DNA of 64,000 nucleotides. Origin: Williamsia serinedens. GTDB taxonomy: Bacteria; Actinomycetota; Actinomycetes; Mycobacteriales; Mycobacteriaceae. The stretch spans positions 305,895-369,894 of the forward strand of contig NZ_JAMTCG010000007.1 in assembly GCF_024171725.1 (NCBI RefSeq). Reading direction: 5' to 3'. A model generated the notes under the pieces. The model was not told where the DNA came from. It saw only the letters and a program-made list of their open reading frames with translations, and searched no databases. How positions within the stretch are numbered: position 1 is the stretch's first letter; the number at the start of each line of letters is the position of its first letter. Below, in pieces: positions 24,566-33,128 of this stretch. The position numbers were made by a program, and so were the translations under genes.

Positions 24566-26092
24566 ATGCCCCGCCCGTCCCGTCGCCGCCTGCTCGCGGT
24601 GGTCGCGGTGATGCTGCTGACGACGGTGCTCGCGGGCTGTGGGTCGTCCGGGCCCGGGACAGCGCCGACGACGTCGGCGAAGGTCGGCGTGGGCGACCGC
24701 GGCCACGGCTTCGGGATCGCGCTGGGGGCCGAGGTCTACTGGCAGGGGACCTCCGCCACGGACGCCGATCTCGACGCGATAGCCGCGGCCGGACTCGGCT
24801 CGATCCGTCTGCCGGTGTTCTGGTCGGCCATCCAGCCCGTCGGGCCCTCGGTCTCCCTCTGGTCCGTCGTGGACCACATCGTCGACGGCGCACGCGCACG
24901 CGGGCTGCAGGTCATGGCCACCGTCGGCGGCAGCCCGCCCTGGGCGGGCGATCCCGCGGCGAACGGCGGGCCGTATGCGGCCCCGCGCGACATCGGTCAG
25001 TGGTCGACGTTCGTCCGCGCCGTCGCGCAGCGCTACAAGGGCCGGGTCTCGACGTACGAGGTGTGGAACGAGCCGAACAGCTCGGTGTTCTTCGCCCCCC
25101 GCGTCGATCCCGCGCGCTACACGCAGCTGCTGCGCGCCGCACACGCGGCGATCGAACAGACCGACCCCGCGGCGACCGTGGTCGCGGGCGCGCTGGGCAC
25201 CGTCGTCGACACCGCCACGACCGGAGACCCCGTCGACTTCGTGCGGCAGATGTACGCCGACGGCGCGGCCGGCTCGTTCGACGCCCTGTCGGTGCACCCG
25301 TACAAGTACGACCTCGGCCTCTCCGAGGCGTGGACCGTGCCCGACTCGCCGGGACGCCAGATCGCCGAGATGCGTCGCCTCATGGACGACAACGGCGACG
25401 GCGGGAAGAGGATGTGGGCGACCGAGTACGGCCTGCCGACGTCGGCGGTCGGCCTCGACCGTCAGGCCGCGATGATCGCCGGTTTCGCCGGTGACTGGCA
25501 GCAGCTCCCCTTCGCCGGCCCGGTGTTCTGGTACACGTTGCGCGACAAGGCCTCCGGCGTCCCGGACGACGAGGACAACTTCGGGCTCATCCGCACCGAC
25601 CGATCACCGAAGCCGGCCGTGCGCGTCGTCGCCGACCTCGCCCGGTCCGGGGTGACACCGTCACCGGACGCACAGCGGTTCGCCGATGCGCCGCTCGATG
25701 CCGACGGAGGCGAGATCGTCAGCCCGGTCTTCCGGGCGACGCGCTCGGGGGTGCTCGCACGCTTCCAGCGTGACGCCGCGGTGTATCTCACGCCACGCGG
25801 ATACGTCACGACCACACCGCGGGTCGCACTGGCCGCGATCTCGGCGGACACGTACCCCATCGGGCTCTACGGCGACGACCATCAGGACCTCGCCGACGGC
25901 ACGACGGTGTTCGCGACCGACGACGGTGGAGTACACGTCATCGGCGGCGGCGTCATGGACGCGTGGTCGCGGTCGCTGGGTGCGGCCCTGACCGACGAGA
26001 CGCCCGTCGGTGGCGGTGCGGTGCGGGTCGACTTCCAGCGCGGCTCGATCACGTGGTCACCGGATCGCGGTGCGATCCGGTCGATGTCCTAG
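24566..26092 (+). CDS. Clan GH-A glycoside hydrolase lipoprotein (second copy type)
   Basis: A 508-aa exported lipoprotein, with lipobox LAGC (C25) after a short Arg-rich, hydrophobic signal. The barrel domain carries the acid/base E169 in VWNEPNSS and nucleophile E287 in WATEYGLPT, and it shares with the 21381-22937 product the order FxIxWxxxQP, WNEPN, LSVHPYxY and W(A)xE. A C-terminal beta-rich domain of about 150 residues follows. ATG at 24566 was chosen because the signal peptide then has normal length. It is the only plus-strand gene between the acyltransferase and methyltransferase genes. It probably cleaves a glycan at the cell surface. Confidence 0.83.
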   Translation: MPRPSRRRLLAVVAVMLLTTVLAGCGSSGPGTAPTTSAKVGVGDRGHGFGIALGAEVYWQGTSATDADLDAIAAAGLGSIRLPVFWSAIQPVGPSVSLWSVVDHIVDGARARGLQVMATVGGSPPWAGDPAANGGPYAAPRDIGQWSTFVRAVAQRYKGRVSTYEVWNEPNSSVFFAPRVDPARYTQLLRAAHAAIEQTDPAATVVAGALGTVVDTATTGDPVDFVRQMYADGAAGSFDALSVHPYKYDLGLSEAWTVPDSPGRQIAEMRRLMDDNGDGGKRMWATEYGLPTSAVGLDRQAAMIAGFAGDWQQLPFAGPVFWYTLRDKASGVPDDEDNFGLIRTDRSPKPAVRVVADLARSGVTPSPDAQRFADAPLDADGGEIVSPVFRATRSGVLARFQRDAAVYLTPRGYVTTTPRVALAAISADTYPIGLYGDDHQDLADGTTVFATDDGGVHVIGGGVMDAWSRSLGAALTDETPVGGGAVRVDFQRGSITWSPDRGAIRSMS

Positions 26093-26117
26093 GACAGCCG
26101 CTCTCCGGGACGGAGGG

Positions 26118-26906
26118 TCAGCTGCGCAGGCGCCGGTAGACCGCGGTGGCCAGCGGGCTGCGCGCGAGGATCTCCCGGGGGTTGCGCGCGACGTCGGCGA
26201 CGAGGACGACGGGCGAGCCGCCGAAGGTGGACCGCCGGAAGTGGTACAGCGTCCGGTTGTCGTACTTCTCGGCGATCGCCGCTGCGTAGCGGTCGGTGAA
26301 CTCCGCGTGGGCGAAGAAGACCTTGTTGTAGCCGATGGCGAACGGCCGCAACGCATCCGGGCGCTCGAGGTAGCGAAGGGTGCCCGTGACCACCTCGGGC
26401 CAGGCGAAGTTGAACACGTCGTCGGCGATCACGACGCCGCCCTTGGTGAGCGACTCCTCGGCCAACACCATGTCGGAATGGACGACGTCGTCGGTGTGAC
26501 CGCCGTCGACGCTGAAGAGCCGCACCTCCCCACCGACCATGTGCCGCAGGTCGTCTGCGGAGACGAGGGTGGAGTCACCGGAGTGCACCGCCACGCGGGA
26601 AGGGTCGGTGAACCGGGCCAGGTTCGACTCGAACCGTGCGCGGTCGCCCCGGCCCGACCGGTCGACGTTGCGGGCCTGGTCCTCGAAGAGATCGATGGCG
26701 ACGGACTTCTCGTCGTCACGGAGCAGCAGGTCGAGGCCGATCAGCAACTGCCCGTGGTGGACGCCGATCTCCGCGGCGCCACCGCGGATCCCGAGGGCCC
26801 GCTGCCGCGCGTCGAGCACCTTGACGAGCTCGAACACCTCGGGCTGCACCCAACCCCGCACCCGACGACGACCGCGACGGGCATAGGACCCGAACTCCGT
26901 ACGCAT
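26118..26906 (-). CDS. Class I SAM-dependent methyltransferase-like protein
   Basis: A 262-aa protein with a Rossmann methyltransferase pattern: motif I AEIGVHHGQLLIGLD (about 50-65), an acidic end of strand 2 in AIDLFED, and DGGHTDDVVHSDMVLA followed by GGVVIADDVFN, as in the Methyltransf_24/TylF-like group. In polysaccharide and glycopeptidolipid loci such proteins methylate sugar hydroxyls, and that is the most likely job here. The ATG at 26906 gives a normal basic N-terminus. It lies 63 bp downstream of the lipase 26970-28202 and may be the last gene of that operon. Confidence 0.75.
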   Translation of the reverse strand: MRTEFGSYARRGRRRVRGWVQPEVFELVKVLDARQRALGIRGGAAEIGVHHGQLLIGLDLLLRDDEKSVAIDLFEDQARNVDRSGRGDRARFESNLARFTDPSRVAVHSGDSTLVSADDLRHMVGGEVRLFSVDGGHTDDVVHSDMVLAEESLTKGGVVIADDVFNFAWPEVVTGTLRYLERPDALRPFAIGYNKVFFAHAEFTDRYAAAIAEKYDNRTLYHFRRSTFGGSPVVLVADVARNPREILARSPLATAVYRRLRS

Positions 26907-26969
26907 GGCCGCGACCCTAACAGCGCGCATGACCCTTCGCTGGGCGAAGGACAGCCGATGCGCAGCGAG

Positions 26970-28202
26970 TCATCCCGAATTCACCAGGCTGGAACATGAA
27001 GTCACTGAGGGCACGTCGGTGAATCGCTCGCCCAACCAGCGCAAAGCCGCGTCGGTCGGGACGTCGCCGTGCCCGCGGTCGGGGTCGATGCGATACGTCA
27101 CACTCCCGCCCTCGGCGCACTGCCGTGCGACCGCGGAGCGGGTCCAGGCCGCGTCGATGAACGTGTCCTGTGCACCGTGCTCGATGTACAACGGCGCGGC
27201 CAGCGCGCCCTGCGGCAGCGCCCACGCGCGCAACCGCGTCCGCACGCGGTCGGCGGCGGTCGGGGTCGCCGGGGTCAGGTCGCCGGGGCGCAGCGACCGG
27301 ACCACCGCATCCCGCGTGTCCAGCAGCGGACCCGAGCAGGCGGTGAGCGCATCCCACCCGGAGGCGGCCGCGCCGCGGCGGTAGTCGTCGCGGTCGACGT
27401 CGGGGTGCAGACGCGCGAGCGACTCGACGACGGCCTGGAACGTCGGCCGCTGGTCGGACGTCAGCGTCCCGGACACGGCTTTGTCGACGAGGCCGGTCAC
27501 GTCGCCCGCCGGTGCGATCGCCACCGCGCCGACGAGGGAGAGGTCCGGCGCCCGGGACGACGCCAGCGTCGCCGCCGCCCAGGTCGCTCCACCGCCCTGC
27601 GACCCGCCGTACGCGGCCCACCGGGTCGAGATGTCGGGGAACGTCGCACGCAGGGCTCGTACCGCGTCGACCGTGTTCAGCCCGGCGGTGCGGGCGTCGA
27701 GGTAGGCGTGGACGCCGGGGGCGCCCAACCCCTGGTAGTCGGGCATGGCGACCGCGAACCCCATCCTGACGAACGCGTCGACCGCACCGACCTGCTGCAA
27801 GAGCGTCGGCGACAGCGACGGCGCACAGGCGGTGTCGATACCCGTTGTCCCGTGGGCGAACCCGATGACCGGCCAGCCCCCGGCCGGCGCCGCGGTGCGG
27901 GGTGTGAACACCGCCCCGGACACCACCGTCGGCGCATCGGTGTCCCCCGACGACGACCGGTAGGTCACCCGCGCCGACCGCATCGACGACCCGACGAGCG
28001 AGCGGGTGAAGTCCGGCATGGGCTCGGCGGAGACCAGGGATCCGGGCGTGTCACCCCCGATGCGCGCGAACGGGTACGGCGAGGGTGCGGCGGTCCGGTC
28101 GTCACCCCGGGTCACGACGACGCCCGTCACGATCGCCGCGACGACCACCACCACGACGGTCGCCGTCGCCACCACGGCTCGTCGCGGGTGGACCGTCCTC
28201 AC
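26970..28202 (-). CDS. Exported lipase-family alpha/beta hydrolase
   Basis: A 410-aa relative of the other three lipases in this locus. The N-terminus has one hydrophobic segment (residues about 9-30) with no lipobox, suggesting a membrane anchor or cleaved signal. The nucleophile is S201 in YGGSQGG, the oxyanion block is GFAHGTTG, and the acid/histidine pair lies in HGAQDTFID and DRGHGDV. The GTG at 28202 was chosen because it overlaps the upstream lipase stop (GTGA), although the frame is open well upstream. Its divergence from the neighbouring lipase shows it is a distinct paralogue, not a recent copy. Confidence 0.85.
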   Translation of the reverse strand: MRTVHPRRAVVATATVVVVVVAAIVTGVVVTRGDDRTAAPSPYPFARIGGDTPGSLVSAEPMPDFTRSLVGSSMRSARVTYRSSSGDTDAPTVVSGAVFTPRTAAPAGGWPVIGFAHGTTGIDTACAPSLSPTLLQQVGAVDAFVRMGFAVAMPDYQGLGAPGVHAYLDARTAGLNTVDAVRALRATFPDISTRWAAYGGSQGGGATWAAATLASSRAPDLSLVGAVAIAPAGDVTGLVDKAVSGTLTSDQRPTFQAVVESLARLHPDVDRDDYRRGAAASGWDALTACSGPLLDTRDAVVRSLRPGDLTPATPTAADRVRTRLRAWALPQGALAAPLYIEHGAQDTFIDAAWTRSAVARQCAEGGSVTYRIDPDRGHGDVPTDAALRWLGERFTDVPSVTSCSSLVNSG

Positions 28203-29473
28203 TGCTGGTCGGGTCCGGACGCGGCCGGGACCTGGGCGGTCGGCGGCGGGACGTTCCGCCCGCAGGTGTTCAGCGGCGGAGCGTTCTGGAAGCGGGCCTG
28301 GATCCAGGCCACGGCGATCGATCCGTCGATGTCGTCGTGTCCCGCGTCGGGCAGGACGTAGTTCTCGACGGTGTCGCCACGGCGGCAGGCGTCGTTCACC
28401 GCGTCGACGGTCCACTGCGAGTCGACGAGCTGGTCCTTGGCCCCGTGCACCACCAGCATCGGTGCGGCAGCCCGTCCCGCCGGCAGGGCCATTCGTCGCA
28501 GGTCCGCGCGCAGCGCGTCGGTCGCCGTCGGTGTCGCGGGGCGCAGGTCGTCGGGGGTCAGCTGTTTCACCACGGCGGTCCGCTGCTCGGCGAGGTCGCC
28601 CTGGCAGGCGGTCAGCACGTCCCAGCGCCGCTGCGCGAGGCCCCGTCGGTAGTCGTCGAGGTCGAGCTCCGGGTGCATCTTCTGCTGCGCCCAGAGGATC
28701 CACGGGAAGATCCCGAGCTGCTGCGCGGTGAGCGTGCCACCGGCCGCCTTGTCGGCGAACCCGCTGATGTCGGTCACCGGGGCCAGGCTCGCGGTGCCGA
28801 GCAGGTCCAGGCCCGCGTCGTCCCGGGCCACCATCTCGTTCGCCGCCCACGCGGCCTGCCCGCCCTGCGACGACCCGACCGCCACCCACCGCTGCGAGGT
28901 GTCGGGGATCAGTTTCCGCGCGGCACGGACGCCGTCGACCATGTTGTGTCCGACGGTCGCCGCGTCCAGGTAGGGGTGGTACGTGCCGTCGAGACCGAGA
29001 CCCTGGTAGTCGGGCATCACGACGACATAGCCGTCCTTGACGAGGATCCCCACCGCGTCGGCGGCACCGAGCAGGGACGGCGACAGCGACGGGGCGCACT
29101 CGTGCTGGATGCCCGTCGTCCCGTGCCCGTAGGCCACGATCGGCCAGCCGCCCGCCGGGGCGGGCCCGACCGGGGAGAACACCGTCCCCGACACCAGGAC
29201 GGTGGAGCCGTCGACGCCGGAGGTGGACTCGTAGGTGATCCGCGCGGCGGTGGACGTAAGACGGGTGAGACGACGGTCCACGGTCGGCAGGCTCTCCGCC
29301 GACCGCAGCGTCCCCGGCCCGCTCCCGGAGAAGTCGCCGCTGATCGGGACGCCGGACGTGGCCGACGTCGGCGCCGGTGGGCTGCTCTGCGCACACGCGG
29401 ACACCGATCCCAGCGCCGCCAGGACGACGAGCACGATCGCGGCGACCCGCCCGGTCCGCACGTGGGGGCTCAC
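28199..29473 (-). CDS. Lipoprotein lipase-family alpha/beta hydrolase
   Basis: A 424-aa predicted lipoprotein: hydrophobic signal then lipobox VSAC (C27), a Ser/Thr/Pro-rich linker and the hydrolase domain. Nucleophile S202 in VGSSQGG, oxyanion block YGHGTTG, acid in HGAKDQLVD and histidine in DAGHDDID. It starts with GTG overlapping the stop of the short Wzz gene and ends overlapping the next lipase, both by 4 nt. The C-terminus is Pro/Ala-rich. The lipid anchor would hold it at the outer face of the plasma membrane or in the mycomembrane, near the exported polymer. Confidence 0.87.
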   Translation of the reverse strand: MSPHVRTGRVAAIVLVVLAALGSVSACAQSSPPAPTSATSGVPISGDFSGSGPGTLRSAESLPTVDRRLTRLTSTAARITYESTSGVDGSTVLVSGTVFSPVGPAPAGGWPIVAYGHGTTGIQHECAPSLSPSLLGAADAVGILVKDGYVVVMPDYQGLGLDGTYHPYLDAATVGHNMVDGVRAARKLIPDTSQRWVAVGSSQGGQAAWAANEMVARDDAGLDLLGTASLAPVTDISGFADKAAGGTLTAQQLGIFPWILWAQQKMHPELDLDDYRRGLAQRRWDVLTACQGDLAEQRTAVVKQLTPDDLRPATPTATDALRADLRRMALPAGRAAAPMLVVHGAKDQLVDSQWTVDAVNDACRRGDTVENYVLPDAGHDDIDGSIAVAWIQARFQNAPPLNTCGRNVPPPTAQVPAASGPDQQ

Positions 29474-30153
29474 GACACCCGTCCCGCGACGCCGGATCGC
29501 ACCTGGGCCACAACGGTGTCGACCTGACGACGGTGCATCACCCGGTCGCCGAGCAGGGCCAGCGCGATCGCCCCGATCACTCCCCACACGAACCCCACCG
29601 CGGCGGCCAGCCCGACGTCGCGGGTGAGCGAGGAGTGCACGGCGACAGCCGGATAGGCGGTGCCGACCGGCACCAACTGGGCCTGCGGCCCGAGGTCGTC
29701 GTTGTTCTCCAACTGGCGGGACACCGCCACGAGGGCACCCGCGACCGCGGTCGCCCGCCGCTCGGCGTCGGCCCGGTTGTCGGCGTCGACCGCGATCGTC
29801 AGGACCACGGAGTCGATGCGCTGGGTGGCGGTCACGTGCGACGCCAGGTCCGGCGCGGACCCGCCCAGCAGTTCGTTCGCCTTCGCCGCGACCTCGGGGG
29901 ACGTGGCCAGGTCGGTGTAGGTGGGGATCCGTGCGCGACCGCCGAGGTCGTTCTGTGCGGCCGCACGGGGATTCGACGGGCCGTCGATCACGGCGAACAG
30001 GTCGAACCGTGACGAGTAGGTGGTGTCACCGGTCGCCCACACGGCGAGTCCGGCTCCGGCGGACAGCACGGTGACCGCCACGATCAGCAACCAGCCGCGC
30101 AGCGCGATGCGGACGTAGTCGACCGGCGACGGGACCGGGTGGGGTGGTCTCAC
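29470..30153 (-). CDS. Short Wzz/chain-length-determinant-like membrane protein
   Basis: A 227-aa protein with two membrane segments (residues about 18-40 and 180-202) flanking an extracytoplasmic domain, the topology of polysaccharide co-polymerases. The N-terminal RIALRGWLLIVAV block is typical of Wzz-family proteins. It has no kinase domain. It is sandwiched between two lipase genes with GTGA overlaps at both ends, which ties the lipases to polymer export. It is distinct from the longer Wzz/ATPase-type protein at 31417-32913 and could be its partner or act on a second polymer. Confidence 0.82.
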   Translation of the reverse strand: MRPPHPVPSPVDYVRIALRGWLLIVAVTVLSAGAGLAVWATGDTTYSSRFDLFAVIDGPSNPRAAAQNDLGGRARIPTYTDLATSPEVAAKANELLGGSAPDLASHVTATQRIDSVVLTIAVDADNRADAERRATAVAGALVAVSRQLENNDDLGPQAQLVPVGTAYPAVAVHSSLTRDVGLAAAVGFVWGVIGAIALALLGDRVMHRRQVDTVVAQVRSGVAGRVS

Positions 30154-31412
30154 GTGCGCGGCGGACAGGTGTTGTTCGCCGTCTGTCCGGCGATCCGGTC
30201 CTTCAGCCAGGGCAGTCCGCGATCACTCTCGAGGTCGCCGTGGCCCTCGCCCATCCGCTTGTCGATCTCGATGAACCCGCCGATCCGGCAGGCCTTGTCC
30301 GCGGCCGCCTGGGTCCACTGCCAGTCGACCAGTTCGTCCTTGGTCCCGAACATGAGCAACATCGGCCCGGTCACCGGGTTCTTCGGCACGGCCCACTGCT
30401 CGAGGAGGGTGCGCAGACGGTCGGTGTCGGCCTGGGTGTCGGGCTTCAGGTCGGCGTTGGTCACGGTCTCGCGGGTCTTGAGGACCTCGTCGAGGGGCGC
30501 GGTGCAGTCGAGCAGCAGGTTCCACTTCGACGCGAGCGACGGCGTCCGGTAGCGGTTGAGGTCGAGGGTCGGGTTCGTCCACGACAGCGACTGCAACGCG
30601 AAGATCAGCGCGACACGCTGGTCACCGGTGAGGGTGCCCGCCTGGGCCTTGTCGGCCAGGCCGGACATGTCCGCCGGCGGGGCCATCGCCATCGTCCCCT
30701 TCAGCGACAACCCGCCGCCGTACGCGGCGTCGCGGTCGGCCGCACCCCAGGCCGCCAGGCCACCGAGCGAGTGACCGAAGGCCGTCCAGTTCGTGCTCAC
30801 CCCTGTCGGGTCGAGGTTCCGCGCGGCCCGCACCGAGTCGATCATGTTGTTGCCGTAGGTCGCACCGTCCAGGAACGGGTTGAGGTACCCCCGGACGCCG
30901 AGCCCCTGGAAGTCGGGCAGCGTCACCGCGAACCCGCTCTGGATCATGCTGGCCATCATCGAGCCGTTGCCGACGAGGGTGCTGAAGTCCGACGGAGCGC
31001 ACTTGTCCAGCACACCGGTGGTGCCGTGGCCGAACGCGATGACCGGCCAGCCCCCCGGCGGCGGCGTGCCCGGCGGGATCGCGATCACGCCGGAGACCTC
31101 GGTACGCGACCCGTCCACCCCCGACGTCGAGCGGTAGACGACCCGCTCCACACGGGCGTCGACGTCCTCGAGCTGCTCGTTGCCCTCCAGCGGCTTGACC
31201 GACACGAGCGACCCCGGCGCGGACCCTCCCAGGTTCGGTGCGGGGACGGTCGCCGACCCGCCGAAGAGCGGGGCGAAGCTCGTCACCGAGGGCGTGTCCC
31301 CCGGCGGGGGCGCCGGCTCCCCGGTGGCACACGCCGACAGCGCCGTGACGACCGTCGCGGCGGTCAGCAGCGCCAGGGTGGTGCGGCGGCGGGATGCGCG
31401 GCGAGAGGACAT
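30150..31412 (-). CDS. Lipoprotein lipase-family alpha/beta hydrolase (variant elbow)
   Basis: A 420-aa predicted lipoprotein: RRASRRR then a hydrophobic core and lipobox LSAC (C28). The hydrolase domain has the shared blocks FGHGTTG and LPDFQGLG, but its nucleophile elbow is FGHSLGG (S215) where the other three have GSSQGG or GGSQGG. Acid in FGTKDELVD and histidine in GEGHGDL. It starts 4 nt after the stop of the Wzz/ATPase-type gene and overlaps the short Wzz gene by 4 nt. The different elbow suggests another substrate from its paralogues; substrate unknown. Confidence 0.87.
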   Translation of the reverse strand: MSSRRASRRRTTLALLTAATVVTALSACATGEPAPPPGDTPSVTSFAPLFGGSATVPAPNLGGSAPGSLVSVKPLEGNEQLEDVDARVERVVYRSTSGVDGSRTEVSGVIAIPPGTPPPGGWPVIAFGHGTTGVLDKCAPSDFSTLVGNGSMMASMIQSGFAVTLPDFQGLGVRGYLNPFLDGATYGNNMIDSVRAARNLDPTGVSTNWTAFGHSLGGLAAWGAADRDAAYGGGLSLKGTMAMAPPADMSGLADKAQAGTLTGDQRVALIFALQSLSWTNPTLDLNRYRTPSLASKWNLLLDCTAPLDEVLKTRETVTNADLKPDTQADTDRLRTLLEQWAVPKNPVTGPMLLMFGTKDELVDWQWTQAAADKACRIGGFIEIDKRMGEGHGDLESDRGLPWLKDRIAGQTANNTCPPRT

Positions 31413-31416
31413 GGTG

Positions 31417-32913
31417 TCAGCGGCCTTCGGTCACGGGATCGTCGTCGGGGTCCTCGACCCGGTGATGCGCACCGCGGTTGTCCCCTCCCCGATTCGACGC
31501 CGCCGGCGGGGCGGATCGGTGCTGCACCCGATCGTCACCGGCACCGGGGTCCGCGGGTGCGGGTGCGTCGCCGTCGTGGGCCTGTCCGGCGTTCGTGACC
31601 ACGGCACCGAGGAACTCGGCGTGGGCGGTCGCGATCGACTCCAGGGCGCGGCGCAGTGCCGTGCTCCGCGTGTGCCCGAGGCGCGCGACCACGAGGGCGC
31701 CGTCACCGAGCGCCGCGGCCACGGCCCCGTCGGTGCAGATCCCGAGCGGCGGGGTGTCGACGACCACGTGGTCGAAGCGGACGGCGAGGTCGGCGAACAC
31801 CTGCTGGGCGCGGTCGGCGCCCCACAGCTGTCCGCGGGACGTCGGCACCGGCCCCGCGGGCAGCAACGCGAAGCCGCGGCCCCCGACGCGGGTGATCACC
31901 GCGTCGTCGAGGGTGTCGTCGCCGACGAGCACCGTCGACAGACCGCGCGTCGGGCGACCGCGTCCACCGGGGTCGCTGCTGAGCAGCCGGTCGGCGAGGG
32001 TCGGGGTGACGAGGTCGCCGTCGACGAGGAGGACCCGTCGACCCGACTCGGCGAGCACCGCCGCGAGGTCCACGGCGAGCGTGGACCGCCCGTCCCCGTG
32101 TGCGGGGCTGGTGACGGCCACGACCACCGGGCGGGCGCCGTCGGCGGTACGGGCGAAGCGCAGGTTGGTCGCGAGCTGTCGGGTCCGCTCGACGAGTTCG
32201 CCACCGGCGCTCGTGTCGGCGACCGCGACGCCAGGACGGTTCGGGTCGGCGACGATCTCACCGAGCACCAGCGACCCGGCGATGTCCTCCACGCGCTCAC
32301 GGCGGCGCACGCGGGTGTCGACGAGGGCGAGCACGATGACGGCGATGACCCCGAGGGCGAGGCCCGCGACGGCTCCGAGGCCGATGCGGGTCACCAGCGA
32401 GGGGCCCGACGCGCTCGACGGGTAGTCGGCGTCGTCGACGAGGATCGCGCCGGCGGCGGGGGTGCCGCCGCGTCGGGACGTCTCGAGCTCGCTGACGAGC
32501 TGCACGAGCTGGTCGGCGACCGCGTTGGCGTAGGTCTGGGCGGCGACCGGGTCGGCGTCGGTCGCGGTCACGTCGAGCAGGACCGTGTTCAGCACAGGCG
32601 CCGCCGAGATCTTCGACCGCAGCTCGTCGGCCGACATCGACGACTTCAACTGCTCGACGGCGCGGGCCGCGACCTGACGGCTCGTGGCCAGGCTCGCGTA
32701 CGACTTCACGCGCTCCTGGGAGAACAGATTGTTCTGGTAGGCGTCACCGACGGAGGTGCCGCTCTGCGTGGTGACGAAAAGCTGCGCGGTCGACGCGTAC
32801 TTCGGCGCCGCGACCAGCGACCACACGTATCCGCCCGCGGCCCCGATCACGGCGACGACCACGATCAGCCACCAGAACCGCCGGAAGGCGCGCAGATAAT
32901 CCCCGATCGCCAA
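31417..32913 (-). CDS. Wzz/BY-kinase-like polysaccharide co-polymerase with altered Walker A
   Basis: A 498-aa fusion of a Wzz domain (two membrane segments about residues 15-38 and 178-200) and a cytosolic P-loop ATPase of the CpsD/BY-kinase type. The Walker A loop reads SPAHGDGRST, with Arg (about R276) where the catalytic Lys is expected; Walker A' (VLLVDGDL) and Walker B (VVVDTPPLG) are present. The C-terminus is Asp/Arg/Pro-rich and has no tyrosine cluster. The TTG at 32913 follows GGAG by 7 nt; the frame is open to 33072, so earlier starts are possible. It probably regulates chain length; kinase activity is doubtful. Confidence 0.82.
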   Translation of the reverse strand: MAIGDYLRAFRRFWWLIVVVAVIGAAGGYVWSLVAAPKYASTAQLFVTTQSGTSVGDAYQNNLFSQERVKSYASLATSRQVAARAVEQLKSSMSADELRSKISAAPVLNTVLLDVTATDADPVAAQTYANAVADQLVQLVSELETSRRGGTPAAGAILVDDADYPSSASGPSLVTRIGLGAVAGLALGVIAVIVLALVDTRVRRRERVEDIAGSLVLGEIVADPNRPGVAVADTSAGGELVERTRQLATNLRFARTADGARPVVVAVTSPAHGDGRSTLAVDLAAVLAESGRRVLLVDGDLVTPTLADRLLSSDPGGRGRPTRGLSTVLVGDDTLDDAVITRVGGRGFALLPAGPVPTSRGQLWGADRAQQVFADLAVRFDHVVVDTPPLGICTDGAVAAALGDGALVVARLGHTRSTALRRALESIATAHAEFLGAVVTNAGQAHDGDAPAPADPGAGDDRVQHRSAPPAASNRGGDNRGAHHRVEDPDDDPVTEGR

Positions 32914-33128
32914 GGGGCGACTCCATTCGTCTGTGGTTGCCGATCCTTCATCGTTGTGTGTGTTCGGCAACGTCTGTCGTGACGGTGACACAGTAGCCGG
33001 GGCGGGCGCGCCCTTCATCTCCGACGACCCCGGTGTGACCGGGCCGACGCCCCCGCGACCCTGTTCGCCCATACGGTTCGCAGCCTGCGGCGATGTCCCC
33101 GATGCGGCGCGTCGGCGCGGGTGTCACC

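Noticed and set aside
26970-29513. A single 847-residue hydrolase spanning two lipase genes
   Set aside because: Only the last 410 codons resemble a lipase; the first part is the wrong frame of the upstream lipase. The GTG at 28202, overlapping the upstream stop, is the real start.
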